Source: Thermococcus pacificus (GTDB taxonomy: Archaea; Methanobacteriota_B; Thermococci; Thermococcales; Thermococcaceae). Taken from it: a stretch of 64,000 nucleotides of DNA. Below the pieces are notes generated by a model. That model did no database searches. It worked only from the letters and a program-made list of their open reading frames with translations, and had not been told where the DNA came from. Numbering within the stretch: position 1 is the stretch's first letter; every line of letters starts with the position of its first letter. Where the stretch lies: assembly GCF_002214485.1 (NCBI RefSeq), contig NZ_CP015102.1, positions 372,001 through 436,000 on the forward strand, read 5' to 3'. Below are positions 15,866 to 23,912 of this stretch, in pieces. The position numbers and the translations under genes are program-made.

Positions 15866-17875
15866 GTGAGGCTTATTCTAATCTTTGGGGTTGACGTAAT
15901 AAGCGAGAACCCGAAGAAGTTCGCCGTCGTGAGCTGGTTCAACGGAAAACTTGAGAGAAAGGGTGAGTTCACACTCTACAGGCTAATCCGCTTCATTCAA
16001 AGTAAGAGGCCTGATATCGTTGCAATTGACAGCGTTACTGAGCTCGGCGACGACCTCAGGAGGTTTCTCCGCTCACTACCGCCCGAAACGAAGCTCGTCC
16101 AGGTCACAGGAAAACCCGGCGAGCAGAGAAGCCTGCAGAGCCTGGCCAAAGAGCACGGGATAAGAACCGCCGACCGCTTTGACCCCTACGAGGAGGCCAA
16201 GCTCTGTGCCCTTCTCGCGAGCAAGGGGGTAGGTTATGAAGTACTCGCCTTCGAGGATGAGGTCATCGTAAAGGTAACCCGCGGGAGGAGCCACGGGAAG
16301 GGTGGCTGGAGCCAGGACCGCTACAGGAAGAGGGTGCACAACCTCGTCCGCGACAAGGTGAGGGAGCTAGAGGACAGACTTAGGAGGGCCGATATACCCT
16401 TCGACCTCGAAACCGAGGAGAGGGACTACGGCCTGGCGAGGGGGGAGTTCAGGATTTACGCAAGCAGGGAAGAGCTCGCCGGGCTGATAAGGCCCATGCG
16501 CGGCGGGGACGTTGAGGTCAGGATTTACCCGGTGGAGAGAGCCGAGCTAGGCTTCGCACCGCTCAAGGGAGAGGAGGCAGTAAAGGAGAGGAAGAGCATA
16601 ATAGTTGGAATCGATCCCGGGATAACCGTCGGCATAGCGGCTATAGACCTGAACGGAAGGATAATAGCTCTCCACAGCGAGAGGAACATGCCGGTCGGCG
16701 AGGTCTTCCGCTTCGTCAGTGAGATCGGGCATCCGGTTATAGTCGCCACCGATGTTTCTCCCGCTCCAGGCTTCGTCGAGAAGATAGCGCGCTCCTTTAA
16801 AGCGAACCTCTTTGTCCCCAGGGAGAGTCTGAGGATAGAGGAGAAGAACGAGCTTTTGAGGAATCTGGGAATTACCGTCGACGACGACCACCAGAGGGAT
16901 GCCCTGGCCGCGGCTTACAAGGCCTACCTCCGCCTCAAGCCGAAGCTGGAGCACATAGATGCGCGCCTGAGAGAAGCCGGCCTTTCCAAGAAAGCCGACG
17001 AGGTTAAGGCCCTCGTTATACAGGGCTACAACCTCGGCGAGGCGATGCAGATGGTCTCCCTCAGGGAGAGGCCAAAGGTCGAGGAAAACAGAGATGAGCA
17101 GGTTAGGGAAGCCCCTGACCTCGAACCTTATCTCAGGCGCATAAGGGAGCTGGAAAAGAGAATTGAGATGCTGGAGAACGAGAACCGCGAGCTGAGGGAA
17201 ATCATCAAGGAGCAGAGGAGGACGATAGGGCGGCTGGAGCGCAGAATAGCGGACTACGACGAAGAAGTTAGGAGGAAGGTTCTCCGCGAGAGGGAGCTGG
17301 AGGCCAAGGTGAAGCGCATAGAGGTGCTTGAGAGGCAGCTGAGAGAAGCTAAAGCCGTCATCGAGCGGCTTGGCAGGGACCTTGTGCAGGTCAAGCGCAT
17401 GAACGTGGTCGAGATCCGCGGCTCTGCCGTCCCTTTAAAGGTCATGGAAGTGCTGAGCTGGCGCGAGCTCGAGAGGATAGAGCGCGAAGTTGGGCTGAGG
17501 AGGGGGGATGTCCTCTTTGTCGTGAACCCCGCCGGTGCAGGGAGGGCAATAGCGGAGGAGCTGGTTGAAAAGAGGATCAGGGCCCTGATAACCGAGAAGC
17601 CCCTTCCTGAACCTGTGAAGGTGGTTCTCCGCGAGGCCCACGTCCCGTTCTTCCTCTCCGAAGAGCTGGATGTCAAGCGAGTTGACGAGTTCGCCGTCGT
17701 TGAGCGCGAGACCCTCGAGAACGCCATAGCAGAGCTCATGGAAAGGTGGAAGAAAGAGGACGAGGAGAGGAAAGCGGAGAGACTCCTACAGCTGGTGGAG
17801 GAGTACAGGCTGGAGAGGAAGAAAGAGCTCATGAGAAAGGCTGAGGAGGAGAAAGAAGAGCGCCAAAAGGCGTAA
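15866..17875 (+). CDS. DUF460 protein: two RNase H-like domains plus long coiled coil
   Basis: This 669-residue protein has a RuvC/YqgF-like domain at residues 243-355 with the acidic set Asp250 (GIDPGITVG), Asp296 (IVATDVSPAPG) and Asp345 (DDDHQRDALAAAY). The N-terminal 115 residues look like a second, degenerate RNase H-like fold (Asp10 in FGVDVISENP, Asp55 in VAIDS, Asp106). Residues about 405-515 form a heptad-rich coiled coil, followed by a small alpha/beta domain and a charged tail. The acidic set suggests a Holliday-junction or RNA nuclease, but activity is not established. The GTG is the only in-frame start near the TATA. Confidence 0.88.
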   Translation: MRLILIFGVDVISENPKKFAVVSWFNGKLERKGEFTLYRLIRFIQSKRPDIVAIDSVTELGDDLRRFLRSLPPETKLVQVTGKPGEQRSLQSLAKEHGIRTADRFDPYEEAKLCALLASKGVGYEVLAFEDEVIVKVTRGRSHGKGGWSQDRYRKRVHNLVRDKVRELEDRLRRADIPFDLETEERDYGLARGEFRIYASREELAGLIRPMRGGDVEVRIYPVERAELGFAPLKGEEAVKERKSIIVGIDPGITVGIAAIDLNGRIIALHSERNMPVGEVFRFVSEIGHPVIVATDVSPAPGFVEKIARSFKANLFVPRESLRIEEKNELLRNLGITVDDDHQRDALAAAYKAYLRLKPKLEHIDARLREAGLSKKADEVKALVIQGYNLGEAMQMVSLRERPKVEENRDEQVREAPDLEPYLRRIRELEKRIEMLENENRELREIIKEQRRTIGRLERRIADYDEEVRRKVLRERELEAKVKRIEVLERQLREAKAVIERLGRDLVQVKRMNVVEIRGSAVPLKVMEVLSWRELERIEREVGLRRGDVLFVVNPAGAGRAIAEELVEKRIRALITEKPLPEPVKVVLREAHVPFFLSEELDVKRVDEFAVVERETLENAIAELMERWKKEDEERKAERLLQLVEEYRLERKKELMRKAEEEKEERQKA

Positions 17876-17906
17876 CGCTTTTAATTTTTGAATCCCACAA
17901 TAACTG

Positions 17907-18527
17907 GTGGTTGACATCGGTAGGGAGCGGAGTATTATAGCCCTCTCGATATTCGTGGTTTTCCTTGGCTTCATGACGGCCCTGTTCAACGGCCGCGAAG
18001 ACCACGTCTACCGCACGCTCGTCGCAATGATCGGCCTCTCCATACCCCTAATTCTTCCCAAGAAGCTTCCCGAGCCGCCTGCAAAGCTCCGGCCCTTTCT
18101 GGCCCCGCTGTACAACGAGCGGACTATGGCCCTGCTTGCCGTTTTCATAGCGGTCCACGTCTCCCTCGTCAATGTGCCCTTCACCCACTACGACCTCTTC
18201 CACAAGGACTGGAGGAACGCCGACATGATAAGCCACTTCCTCGGCGGCTTAACGGTGTGGCTCATCGTCGTTGAAATCCTCTCGGAACTGGATAGGATTG
18301 GGATAAGGCTCTCAAAACGGGAGGCAGTCCTTTACGGTTTCCTGATTTTCTACGCCCTCTCCACCGGCTGGGAAGTTGCTGAAAAGCTCAGCGAAACGGA
18401 GATAAGCTTCATCCGCGAGAGCCTTGCCAACAAGCTCCGCGACCTGCTCATGGACACCCTTGGGGCCCTCTTCGGCCTGTGGCTGGTTAGGAGGGAGGGT
18501 TACCCCTTCAGTCTTGGGGAGCGATAG
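17907..18527 (+). CDS. Predicted integral membrane protein
   Basis: The 206-residue protein has about six hydrophobic segments and conserved-looking polar motifs DMISHFLGG, STGWEVAE and LMDTLGALFGLW. These resemble DUF2238/VanZ-like membrane families. The GTG start is nearly leaderless relative to a TTTTAATT box at about 17879-17886. It ends 20 nt inside the convergent regulator gene. The function is unknown. Confidence 0.8.
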   Translation: MVDIGRERSIIALSIFVVFLGFMTALFNGREDHVYRTLVAMIGLSIPLILPKKLPEPPAKLRPFLAPLYNERTMALLAVFIAVHVSLVNVPFTHYDLFHKDWRNADMISHFLGGLTVWLIVVEILSELDRIGIRLSKREAVLYGFLIFYALSTGWEVAEKLSETEISFIRESLANKLRDLLMDTLGALFGLWLVRREGYPFSLGER

Positions 18528-18816
18528 CCGAGAGGGCCTCTTTGAGCGCCCGCATGTACTTCGCGGTCTCCATTGCACCTTTTTCAGTAACCTTCACCGC
18601 GGTCCTCGGTCTGTCCGCTATGATCTTGTAAACTTTAATGTAACCTGCCTTTTCAAGGGCTTTGAGGTGGGAGTCGAGGTTGCCCGGTGTTAGCTCGAGC
18701 ACCTCAAGGATGTCCCTGAAGAGCGCCCTCTCCCTCGGCAGGAGGTAGAGCATTATAGCCAGCCTGGCGGGGTTGCCCAACGTGTGGTTCTTCGTCAGCT
18801 CCCTGATGGCTTCCAT
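18508..18816 (-). CDS. Winged-helix transcription regulator
   Basis: A 102-residue single-domain regulator with a winged helix-turn-helix (NPARLAIMLYLLPRERALFRDILEVL, then LTPGNLDSHLKALEKAGYIKVYK and a wing with RTAVKVTEKG). This is the MarR/ArsR-like type often paired with a membrane protein. It begins 4 nt after the stop of such a protein. By family it binds DNA as a dimer; a 21-bp perfect palindrome upstream of its partner (19481-19501) is a candidate site. Confidence 0.92.
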   Translation of the reverse strand: MEAIRELTKNHTLGNPARLAIMLYLLPRERALFRDILEVLELTPGNLDSHLKALEKAGYIKVYKIIADRPRTAVKVTEKGAMETAKYMRALKEALSAIAPQD

Positions 18817-18820
18817 GCTA

Positions 18821-19432
18821 TCACCGCTCGATGGCCCTGAAGGCTGAGTAGAGGTACCAGAGGATTGTCACCGAGAAGCCCAGCGCGACGAGAAAGCCCG
18901 CCCAAACCATTGCCCCGCTCTCCATTCCCCTGGCCAAGGGTATTCCCAGTGCAGGTAGCAGAAAGGCCGGGACGATCTCCCGCTCTGCTTCCCCATAGCG
19001 GGCAAACACCAGCCACATCCCGAATATTGAGAGCGCTATAAAGGTCAGGAAGCCCACCGCCAGGCTGGCATCTGAGGTAACGCCGAGATTGATCCTTGGA
19101 ACGATGACCCAGCCAAGAACAATGCCTGCTGTCCACGAGAGTGCCACGAGTATCGCGCCAGTTCTCGAGGCCTCCACTTCCCCCGTAACCCTTCCAAGCC
19201 TCTTGAACCTCTTCCAGACCCTTCCCGTGAACGTCATGGCGACAGCGAAAGCCACCGGCCAGTATATTAAGTTAAAGCGCCAGTTCACCTCAAACAGTCC
19301 CAGCATTACGTAGTAGAAGAGCATCACGGATAGCCACGCCCCGAAGTTCATGGCGCCGTACATCTTTCCGGCCGCTATCAGCTTCCCCTCAATCCTCTCA
19401 AGCACATCCTTGAGTTCCTTTACGTCTTCCAT
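18821..19432 (-). CDS. Membrane protein partnered with winged-helix regulator
   Basis: The 203-residue protein starts at the ATG behind GGTGATGGGA (in-frame ATG 19438 is an alternative). It has a short charged N-terminus (MEDVKELKDVLERIEGK) and about six transmembrane helices. Pairs of a small wHTH regulator and a six-helix membrane protein recur in Thermococcales; the role of the membrane protein is unknown. A TATA-like CGATAAATAG lies at 19464-19473. Confidence 0.85.
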   Translation of the reverse strand: MEDVKELKDVLERIEGKLIAAGKMYGAMNFGAWLSVMLFYYVMLGLFEVNWRFNLIYWPVAFAVAMTFTGRVWKRFKRLGRVTGEVEASRTGAILVALSWTAGIVLGWVIVPRINLGVTSDASLAVGFLTFIALSIFGMWLVFARYGEAEREIVPAFLLPALGIPLARGMESGAMVWAGFLVALGFSVTILWYLYSAFRAIER

Positions 19433-19463
19433 TCCCATCACCAATTTAGGATAGAATCTTCCC

Positions 19464-19580
19464 CTATTTATCGCGTGGAGTTTCTCTGAACTTCAGAGAA
19501 AGTCTCACAAGGTTCGCCGAGGAGTGCAGGAGGAACGCCCCGAAGCAGCACAGTGCAAAGGGTCCTACGAAGGCGAGCAT
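19464..19580 (-). CDS. 38-residue small membrane protein
   Basis: The ATG is preceded by a full GAGGTGAT Shine-Dalgarno with 5-nt spacing and by a TATA box at 19618-19627. The peptide has a short start (MLAFVG), a hydrophobic Cys-Cys segment (PFALCCFGAFLLHSS) and a basic tail (RLSLKFRETPRDK). Its stop lies 31 nt before the next minus-strand gene, so it may lead that operon. Part of the frame is occupied by a perfect palindrome, so selection may act on DNA as well as protein. Confidence 0.65.
   Translation of the reverse strand: MLAFVGPFALCCFGAFLLHSSANLVRLSLKFRETPRDK
19481..19501. promoter_or_regulatory. Perfect 21-bp palindrome, candidate operator
   Basis: Arms TTTCTCTGAA and TTCAGAGAAA around a single central C. 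It lies about 10 bp upstream of the TATA-like box of the membrane protein/regulator pair and inside the small 38-residue gene. The symmetric form fits a dimeric winged-helix regulator. Confidence 0.55.
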
Positions 19581-19617
19581 GAATTATCACCTCGTCGGAA
19601 TGACTTTGTAGGGTTAG

Positions 19618-19627
19618 GGTTAAATAC
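19618..19627. promoter_or_regulatory. Shared TATA for divergent genes
   Basis: GGTTAAATAC on the plus strand (gene at 19662) reads GTATTTAACC on the minus strand (small gene at 19580). Distances to the two starts are 35 and 38 nt. Confidence 0.55.
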
Positions 19628-19661
19628 TCTTGGTGCTCATATCTCCTAAGGGGGGTGTAAC

Positions 19662-20405
19662 ATGGAAGTCCTCAGTACGGGTATTCCGGTTCTCGATGAG
19701 GCCCTCGGTGGGGGTTTGCTCGAAGACAGTAACCTGCTCATAATCTACGACACCTACTCCAACGGCTGGACGCTTGCCTTTGAAGTTCTGAGAAACAGGA
19801 TCAGGGAGGGCGACTTTGGGGTCATCATAGACTCGGTTCTCCCCCTCACGCCTTTGAAGATGGAGCTCGGAATGCTGAACTTCGACGTTGAAAAGGAGGG
19901 AAGAGCTGGGAACCTGGCAATACTGGATATATTCTCCTCTTTTCACAAACTGAGTTATGACGAGGATTACGTTTACACCGATTCCACACTGGATTCCGAG
20001 ACTTTTCTCCCCAAGTACCTCCACCTCTACCGCAGGGTTCTGAAAGAAAGAATCCATGAGAGAAGGCCCATAGGGATAGACGTGACGGTAGATGGTCTGG
20101 CATTCCTTCTTGGAGAGGAGAGTACTATCAAACTCTTCCAGAGCCTGATGGCGCTGAAAGAAAGGGCAAAAATGGAGGAGAAAAGAAAGCGGCCGATCAA
20201 TATCTTTCTTCTTAATAGGGGGAGGGCATCCGATAAGCTAGTATCGTGGATATCGCTCTACAGCCAGTACGTCATAGAGTTCTGCTCCTCCGCTGATTCC
20301 ATCAAGGAGAAGATGGTCATAAGGAAATCCACTCTTCCGGAGTTCAAACCCAGAGAAGGCGGCTACCGCTTCCGGATAGAGAACGGGCGGGTCATCATCG
20401 AATAA
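19662..20405 (+). CDS. KaiC/RAD55-like RecA-superfamily protein lacking a clear Walker A
   Basis: The 247-residue protein opens with the KaiC-type VLSTGIPVLDEALGGGL, but the phosphate-binding loop is replaced by LIIYDTYSNGWTLAFEV, without a GKT/S. Walker B-like strands are weak (PIGIDVTVDGLAFLL). The C-terminus has VSWISLYSQYVIEFCSS and a final beta hairpin. The start follows GGGGGGTGTAAC. It is probably a non-hydrolysing signalling or scaffold member of the family. A decayed copy of its C-terminal third lies at 21640-21823. Confidence 0.85.
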   Translation: MEVLSTGIPVLDEALGGGLLEDSNLLIIYDTYSNGWTLAFEVLRNRIREGDFGVIIDSVLPLTPLKMELGMLNFDVEKEGRAGNLAILDIFSSFHKLSYDEDYVYTDSTLDSETFLPKYLHLYRRVLKERIHERRPIGIDVTVDGLAFLLGEESTIKLFQSLMALKERAKMEEKRKRPINIFLLNRGRASDKLVSWISLYSQYVIEFCSSADSIKEKMVIRKSTLPEFKPREGGYRFRIENGRVIIE

Positions 20406-20603
20406 CTAGCCCCCTGCCCTCGAACGCATGAGGAACTCCATGAAGCGCTCTATTTCCTTTTGATTTCCCCGTATCAGAACCCGGTTGAGGGGTATGCCGT
20501 TCCTCTCGGTTCTTCCCAGGAGTGTCAGGCTAACCTTTGCCCCGCCCCTCTCGCGGATTTCGTTGAGTTCTTTTAGTGGAATTGGAGTTTCGATGATTCT
20601 CAA
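20406..20603 (-). CDS. Small conserved-looking hypothetical protein
   Basis: A 65-residue alpha/beta protein (RIIETPIPLKELNEIRERGG, then LTLLGRTERNGIPLNRVLIRG, then KEIERFMEFLMRS). The TTG at 20603 has a GGAGGT site 7 nt upstream. A GTG at 20624, overlapping the TtuA-like stop as GTGA, is an alternative that adds seven residues. It is co-transcribed with the thiolase gene and may serve tRNA modification, but nothing in the sequence proves this. Confidence 0.65.
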   Translation of the reverse strand: MRIIETPIPLKELNEIRERGGAKVSLTLLGRTERNGIPLNRVLIRGNQKEIERFMEFLMRSRAGG

Positions 20604-20620
20604 CGGAAAACCTCCGCTCT

Positions 20621-21595
20621 TCACTCCACCCTGAAAGTCAGCCCCTTCTCCCTCGCCTTCCTCTCGACCTGGAGGCGGAACTGGCAGGCCTTGCATATCT
20701 CCCCGGTTGTCGGCTGGCCGCATATCTTACAGCGGTTGAGCTCGCTCGTCCTCTTTGTGTAGGTCTTCGCTATGAGCGGGAAAAGCTTGTCGTAGCTCCT
20801 CAGAATCTGATACTTCGTTCCTGGATGCTTCTCCTCCATCTCGTTGAGCCAGTCCCTTATCTCGGCCCTGAAGGCCTCAACAGCGTAGGGGCACTCGCTT
20901 AAATCGACTTCAATGTTGTTCAGGACAGCATACAGGACGATTTCCTTCTCGGGAATCTCGCGGAGGGGCTTAATCCTCGGGACCAGCTCGGGATGAATCT
21001 CCTCGTAGTATGGACCGGTTCTCCCGAGGCGCGCTATATCGCCCCTTAGGATGTTCATAACGAACATCTGAACCTCGTCGTCGAGGTTGTGGCCGACTGC
21101 CAGCTTATCGGCTCCTACATCTTTGGCCGCGTAGTTGAGGAGCCAGCGCCTCCAGACGCCGCAGTAGGAGCACGCTCCAACGCGCTCACCCTTCTCGAAG
21201 CTCCCCATTATCTCAACCGTTTCATCGAGCGTGAAGCCGATGTATTCCTTGAAGGAATAACTCCTGTGCTCTATCCCCAGCTTTTCGGCGTTCCTCTTCG
21301 CTATCTCGACGCTCGGAGGACGATAGCCGGCTATGCCCTCGTCAATCGTTATCGCAACCAGCTCGAAGGGAAACTTCTCGCGGAGCTTGGCCAAAAGGTG
21401 CATGAGGACGACGCTGTCCTTTCCGCCGCTCACACCAACGGCTATCCTCTCACCCTTTTCTATGAGGCGGTATTTCTTAACCGTCTCCTTGAACTTCTTC
21501 TCGACCATCTCGTTGAAGTGTTTGTGGCAGTAATACATGCCTGTGTAGCGTGCGTGGTAAACGGCTGGCCTTCCGCACTTTGAGCACTTTGGCAT
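20621..21595 (-). CDS. TtuA/Ncs6-family tRNA 2-thiolation enzyme
   Basis: The 324-residue protein has an N-terminal zinc finger (CSKCGRPAVYHARYTGMYYCHKHF), a PP-loop IAVGVSGGKDSVVLMHLL, the iron-sulfur cysteines in ACSYCGVWRR and a second cysteine in SECPYAVEAF, and a C-terminal zinc finger (CKICGQPTTGEICKAC). Enzymes of this type adenylate and thiolate uridine in tRNA (s2T54 by TtuA, wobble s2U by Ncs6). The arrangement is closest to TtuA. The ATG is almost leaderless relative to TATA TTTTTAAGT near 21614-21623. A second paralogue is at 46894-47814. Confidence 0.93.
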   Translation of the reverse strand: MPKCSKCGRPAVYHARYTGMYYCHKHFNEMVEKKFKETVKKYRLIEKGERIAVGVSGGKDSVVLMHLLAKLREKFPFELVAITIDEGIAGYRPPSVEIAKRNAEKLGIEHRSYSFKEYIGFTLDETVEIMGSFEKGERVGACSYCGVWRRWLLNYAAKDVGADKLAVGHNLDDEVQMFVMNILRGDIARLGRTGPYYEEIHPELVPRIKPLREIPEKEIVLYAVLNNIEVDLSECPYAVEAFRAEIRDWLNEMEEKHPGTKYQILRSYDKLFPLIAKTYTKRTSELNRCKICGQPTTGEICKACQFRLQVERKAREKGLTFRVE

Positions 21596-21639
21596 GGGTG
21601 CCTATTGGGGAAGAGACTTAAAAACCTTGGCGGTGTAAT

Positions 21640-21823
21640 ATGTTGGATCATTTCATGGGTGTTCCACTACACAGAGCACATCATGGACTTCGAGTCCACC
21701 TCTCGACAAGTAATTGAGAGGATCGTCATTAAGAAGTCATTTCTCCTTGAGTTCGAGCCCTCCAAGGGGGAGTTCCTCTACTCAAGGGGCAAAATTAAGA
21801 TAAGAAACGTGGAAAAGGTTTGA
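21640..21823 (+). pseudogene. Decayed KaiC-like gene: promoter, start and C-terminal remnant
   Basis: A TATA-like CTTAAAAACC and CGGTGTAAT lead to an ATG at 21640, but the homologous frame is another one. From about 21647 it encodes ISWVFHYTEHIMDF, then IVIKKSFLLEFEPSKGEF, aligning with SWISLYSQYVIEF and MVIRKSTLPEFKPREGG of the gene at 19662-20405. The frame has no start and lacks the N-terminal two-thirds. This looks like an internal deletion in a former full-length paralogue. Confidence 0.65.
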
Positions 21824-21825
21824 AG

Positions 21826-22959
21826 TCAACCCGCGAGGTTCATTATTGCGGGTATGAGGTTCAGGGCCAGCAGGAAGAGGCCGACCCCTATCGTGAAGTA
21901 CCTCACGGGATTCGCTATCCCCTCGGGCAGGTAGCGCTTGAAGACGTCGTCGAGCATCCTCCCGCCGTCGAGCGGGACGAGCGGAAAGAGGTTCATTAGA
22001 CCTATGCCGATGTTGAGCACGTATATCCAGTAGAAGGCGAAGAACAGTGGTAGTACCAGCCAGTCGAGCCCCACCTTGGACGTCACGCTCTGAGCTGGAT
22101 AAATGCCTATGTAGCCCTTTTCGGGATTTTCTGGATGCGCCCCCAGTTTGAGGTTAACGTTCAGCTCCTTCCCGTCCCTCAGCACGGTGAGCGTCACGGT
22201 TTGACCCGGCTTCGTCTTGTTCATGAAGTCTATGAACTCGTCTATCTTCTGAATCTGAACCCCGTCCATTGCCGTTATAACGTCCCCATTCTGTAGAATT
22301 CCGTAGGCGGGTCCGTCGTCGAGAATACCTGAAACGAGTATCCCTGACGGTTGTAGCAGGGGGGAGATGGCGAGGTTGATTATGAGGACGGCTATGAAGG
22401 CCGTCACCACGTTGGCGAGGGAACCAGCCCCGTAAACGCGGAGCCTGGCGCGGAGGGGAGCCTTTTCGAGCTCCTCCTCATCCGGCTCGACGAATGCACC
22501 GGGTATGACTGCTAGAAGAACCAGTCCGACTGATTTCAGCGGCAGTCCCTCGGCCCTGGCGACGATGCCGTGGCTGAGCTCGTGGACGATCATGACGACG
22601 GCGAGCCCTATCAGGCCGTACCACAGGGGTATAGTGAGGCCGGGGATGACGAGCTGGACTCCCCCCCCCTGGCCTCCCTGTCTGACCGTCTGCATAGCCG
22701 TTTTCAGAAGGGCGTAGAAGACGTACCCCATGCCCATGAAGCCGAGGGCTATTCCAACATCGGCGTAGACCCTCCACAGCTTGCGGTTCTTCCGCGAGAT
22801 GCCGTCTATGAAGCCAAGCAGTCTTTTGGTGCGCCACATGGCGATGAACATGTCAACGGTTAGGCCCTCTTCTTTCTCCTCTTTCCTTCCGAAGAGGGCA
22901 TAAAGGATCATCCAGAACGCTGCGATTCCAGCGATGACTGTGATGAGGACGGTGTTCAT
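21826..22959 (-). CDS. Site-2-type intramembrane metalloprotease (M50) with PDZ domain
   Basis: The 377-residue protease has HELSH at residues 126-130 in a transmembrane helix and the downstream LVPLDGGRML motif supplying the zinc-binding Asp. A PDZ domain (about residues 195-270, LQNGDVITAMDGVQIQ) lies between them. S2P enzymes cut membrane-bound substrates, often regulators, within the bilayer. The start is the ATG behind AGGTGACCCAA; TATA TTTTTAAACC lies at about 22992-23001. The gene is alone and the substrate unknown. Confidence 0.93.
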   Translation of the reverse strand: MNTVLITVIAGIAAFWMILYALFGRKEEKEEGLTVDMFIAMWRTKRLLGFIDGISRKNRKLWRVYADVGIALGFMGMGYVFYALLKTAMQTVRQGGQGGGVQLVIPGLTIPLWYGLIGLAVVMIVHELSHGIVARAEGLPLKSVGLVLLAVIPGAFVEPDEEELEKAPLRARLRVYGAGSLANVVTAFIAVLIINLAISPLLQPSGILVSGILDDGPAYGILQNGDVITAMDGVQIQKIDEFIDFMNKTKPGQTVTLTVLRDGKELNVNLKLGAHPENPEKGYIGIYPAQSVTSKVGLDWLVLPLFFAFYWIYVLNIGIGLMNLFPLVPLDGGRMLDDVFKRYLPEGIANPVRYFTIGVGLFLLALNLIPAIMNLAG

Positions 22960-23009
22960 TTGGGTCACCTAACCGATTTTGGAGCGGGCGGTTTAAAAAT
23001 GTAGTGCGT

Positions 23010-23912
23010 TCACCTGTTGAAGTGGAGTATCTTCTTTATGTACTCCATGGAGCGGGAGTCCATCGCTAGCTCCATGAGCTTCAGGTAGTTCTCTAGGTTA
23101 AAGGGGGACATCGCGACGGAACGTGCCACGTACTTTAGGCCTTTCTCTGGATTCCCACCTAGAATCAGTAGCATCCCCATCTGGCTCAGGTGAAGGCTCA
23201 TTATCCTTGGGTCTTTGTTAATGTCTTTGTGTTTGCTGATGAATCGTTCTCGCCCGGGGATGTACTTCTTCATGTTGAACGATATCTGCCGACCGTGGAC
23301 GTAGTACTTGGCCACTATCTCGTTGACATAGTCGAACTCATAATAACGGGCTATCCTGAGCCACATATCCCAGTCCTGAGAACTGGTGAGGGCTGGATCA
23401 AAGAGACCTGCCTTCTTGAAGCATTCTCGTCTTATGAGAAGGGTTGGGCTCCCTATGAAGTTCTCCTTTAAAAGGTGAGTGTACACGTCTCCCTTAAACT
23501 TCGGGAGTCTCTTTCCGAGGATTCTTCCATCCTGTTGGGACACGTAATAGAATCCGCCATACACAACCCCAAATTCTTTCCCGATTTCTTCGAACTTTTT
23601 AATCTGAACTTCCAATCTATGGGGAAACCACTCATCATCGTCGTCGAGAAGGGCAATGAATCTACCCCGGGCTTTTTTTATTCCGGTGTTTCTTGCCACG
23701 GGACCTCCAGAATTCTTTTTGAGGCGTATGTACCGGATCCTACCATCGTCTAGGCTCTCGACAACTTCCTGCGTGTTATCTGGAGATGCGTCGTCAACCA
23801 CGATCAGTTCAAAATCATCAAAGCTCTGTCTGAGAACGCTTTCTATAGCCCTTTTGAGCAGATGGGCCCGATTGTACGTGGGGATTATCACCGAGACCTC
23901 TGGCCTACTCAT
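23010..23912 (-). CDS. Glycosyltransferase family 2
   Basis: A 300-residue GT-A enzyme: EVSVIIPTYNRAHLLKRAIESVL, VVDDASPDNT (nucleotide binding), ALLDDDDEWFPHRL (metal-binding DxD), then SSQDWDMWLRIA (acceptor/catalytic region). The ATG at 23912 has GGAGGTTCAGG in front, better than the earlier in-frame ATG. It overlaps galU by 8 nt and is last in a UGD-galU-GT2 operon, so it likely uses a UDP-sugar made by these enzymes in cell-surface glycan synthesis. Confidence 0.94.
   Translation of the reverse strand: MSRPEVSVIIPTYNRAHLLKRAIESVLRQSFDDFELIVVDDASPDNTQEVVESLDDGRIRYIRLKKNSGGPVARNTGIKKARGRFIALLDDDDEWFPHRLEVQIKKFEEIGKEFGVVYGGFYYVSQQDGRILGKRLPKFKGDVYTHLLKENFIGSPTLLIRRECFKKAGLFDPALTSSQDWDMWLRIARYYEFDYVNEIVAKYYVHGRQISFNMKKYIPGRERFISKHKDINKDPRIMSLHLSQMGMLLILGGNPEKGLKYVARSVAMSPFNLENYLKLMELAMDSRSMEYIKKILHFNR

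Noticed and set aside
15859-15894. ATG with short frame before the DUF460 gene
   Set aside because: It is out of frame, stops after 11 codons and contains the natural ribosome site region of the real gene.
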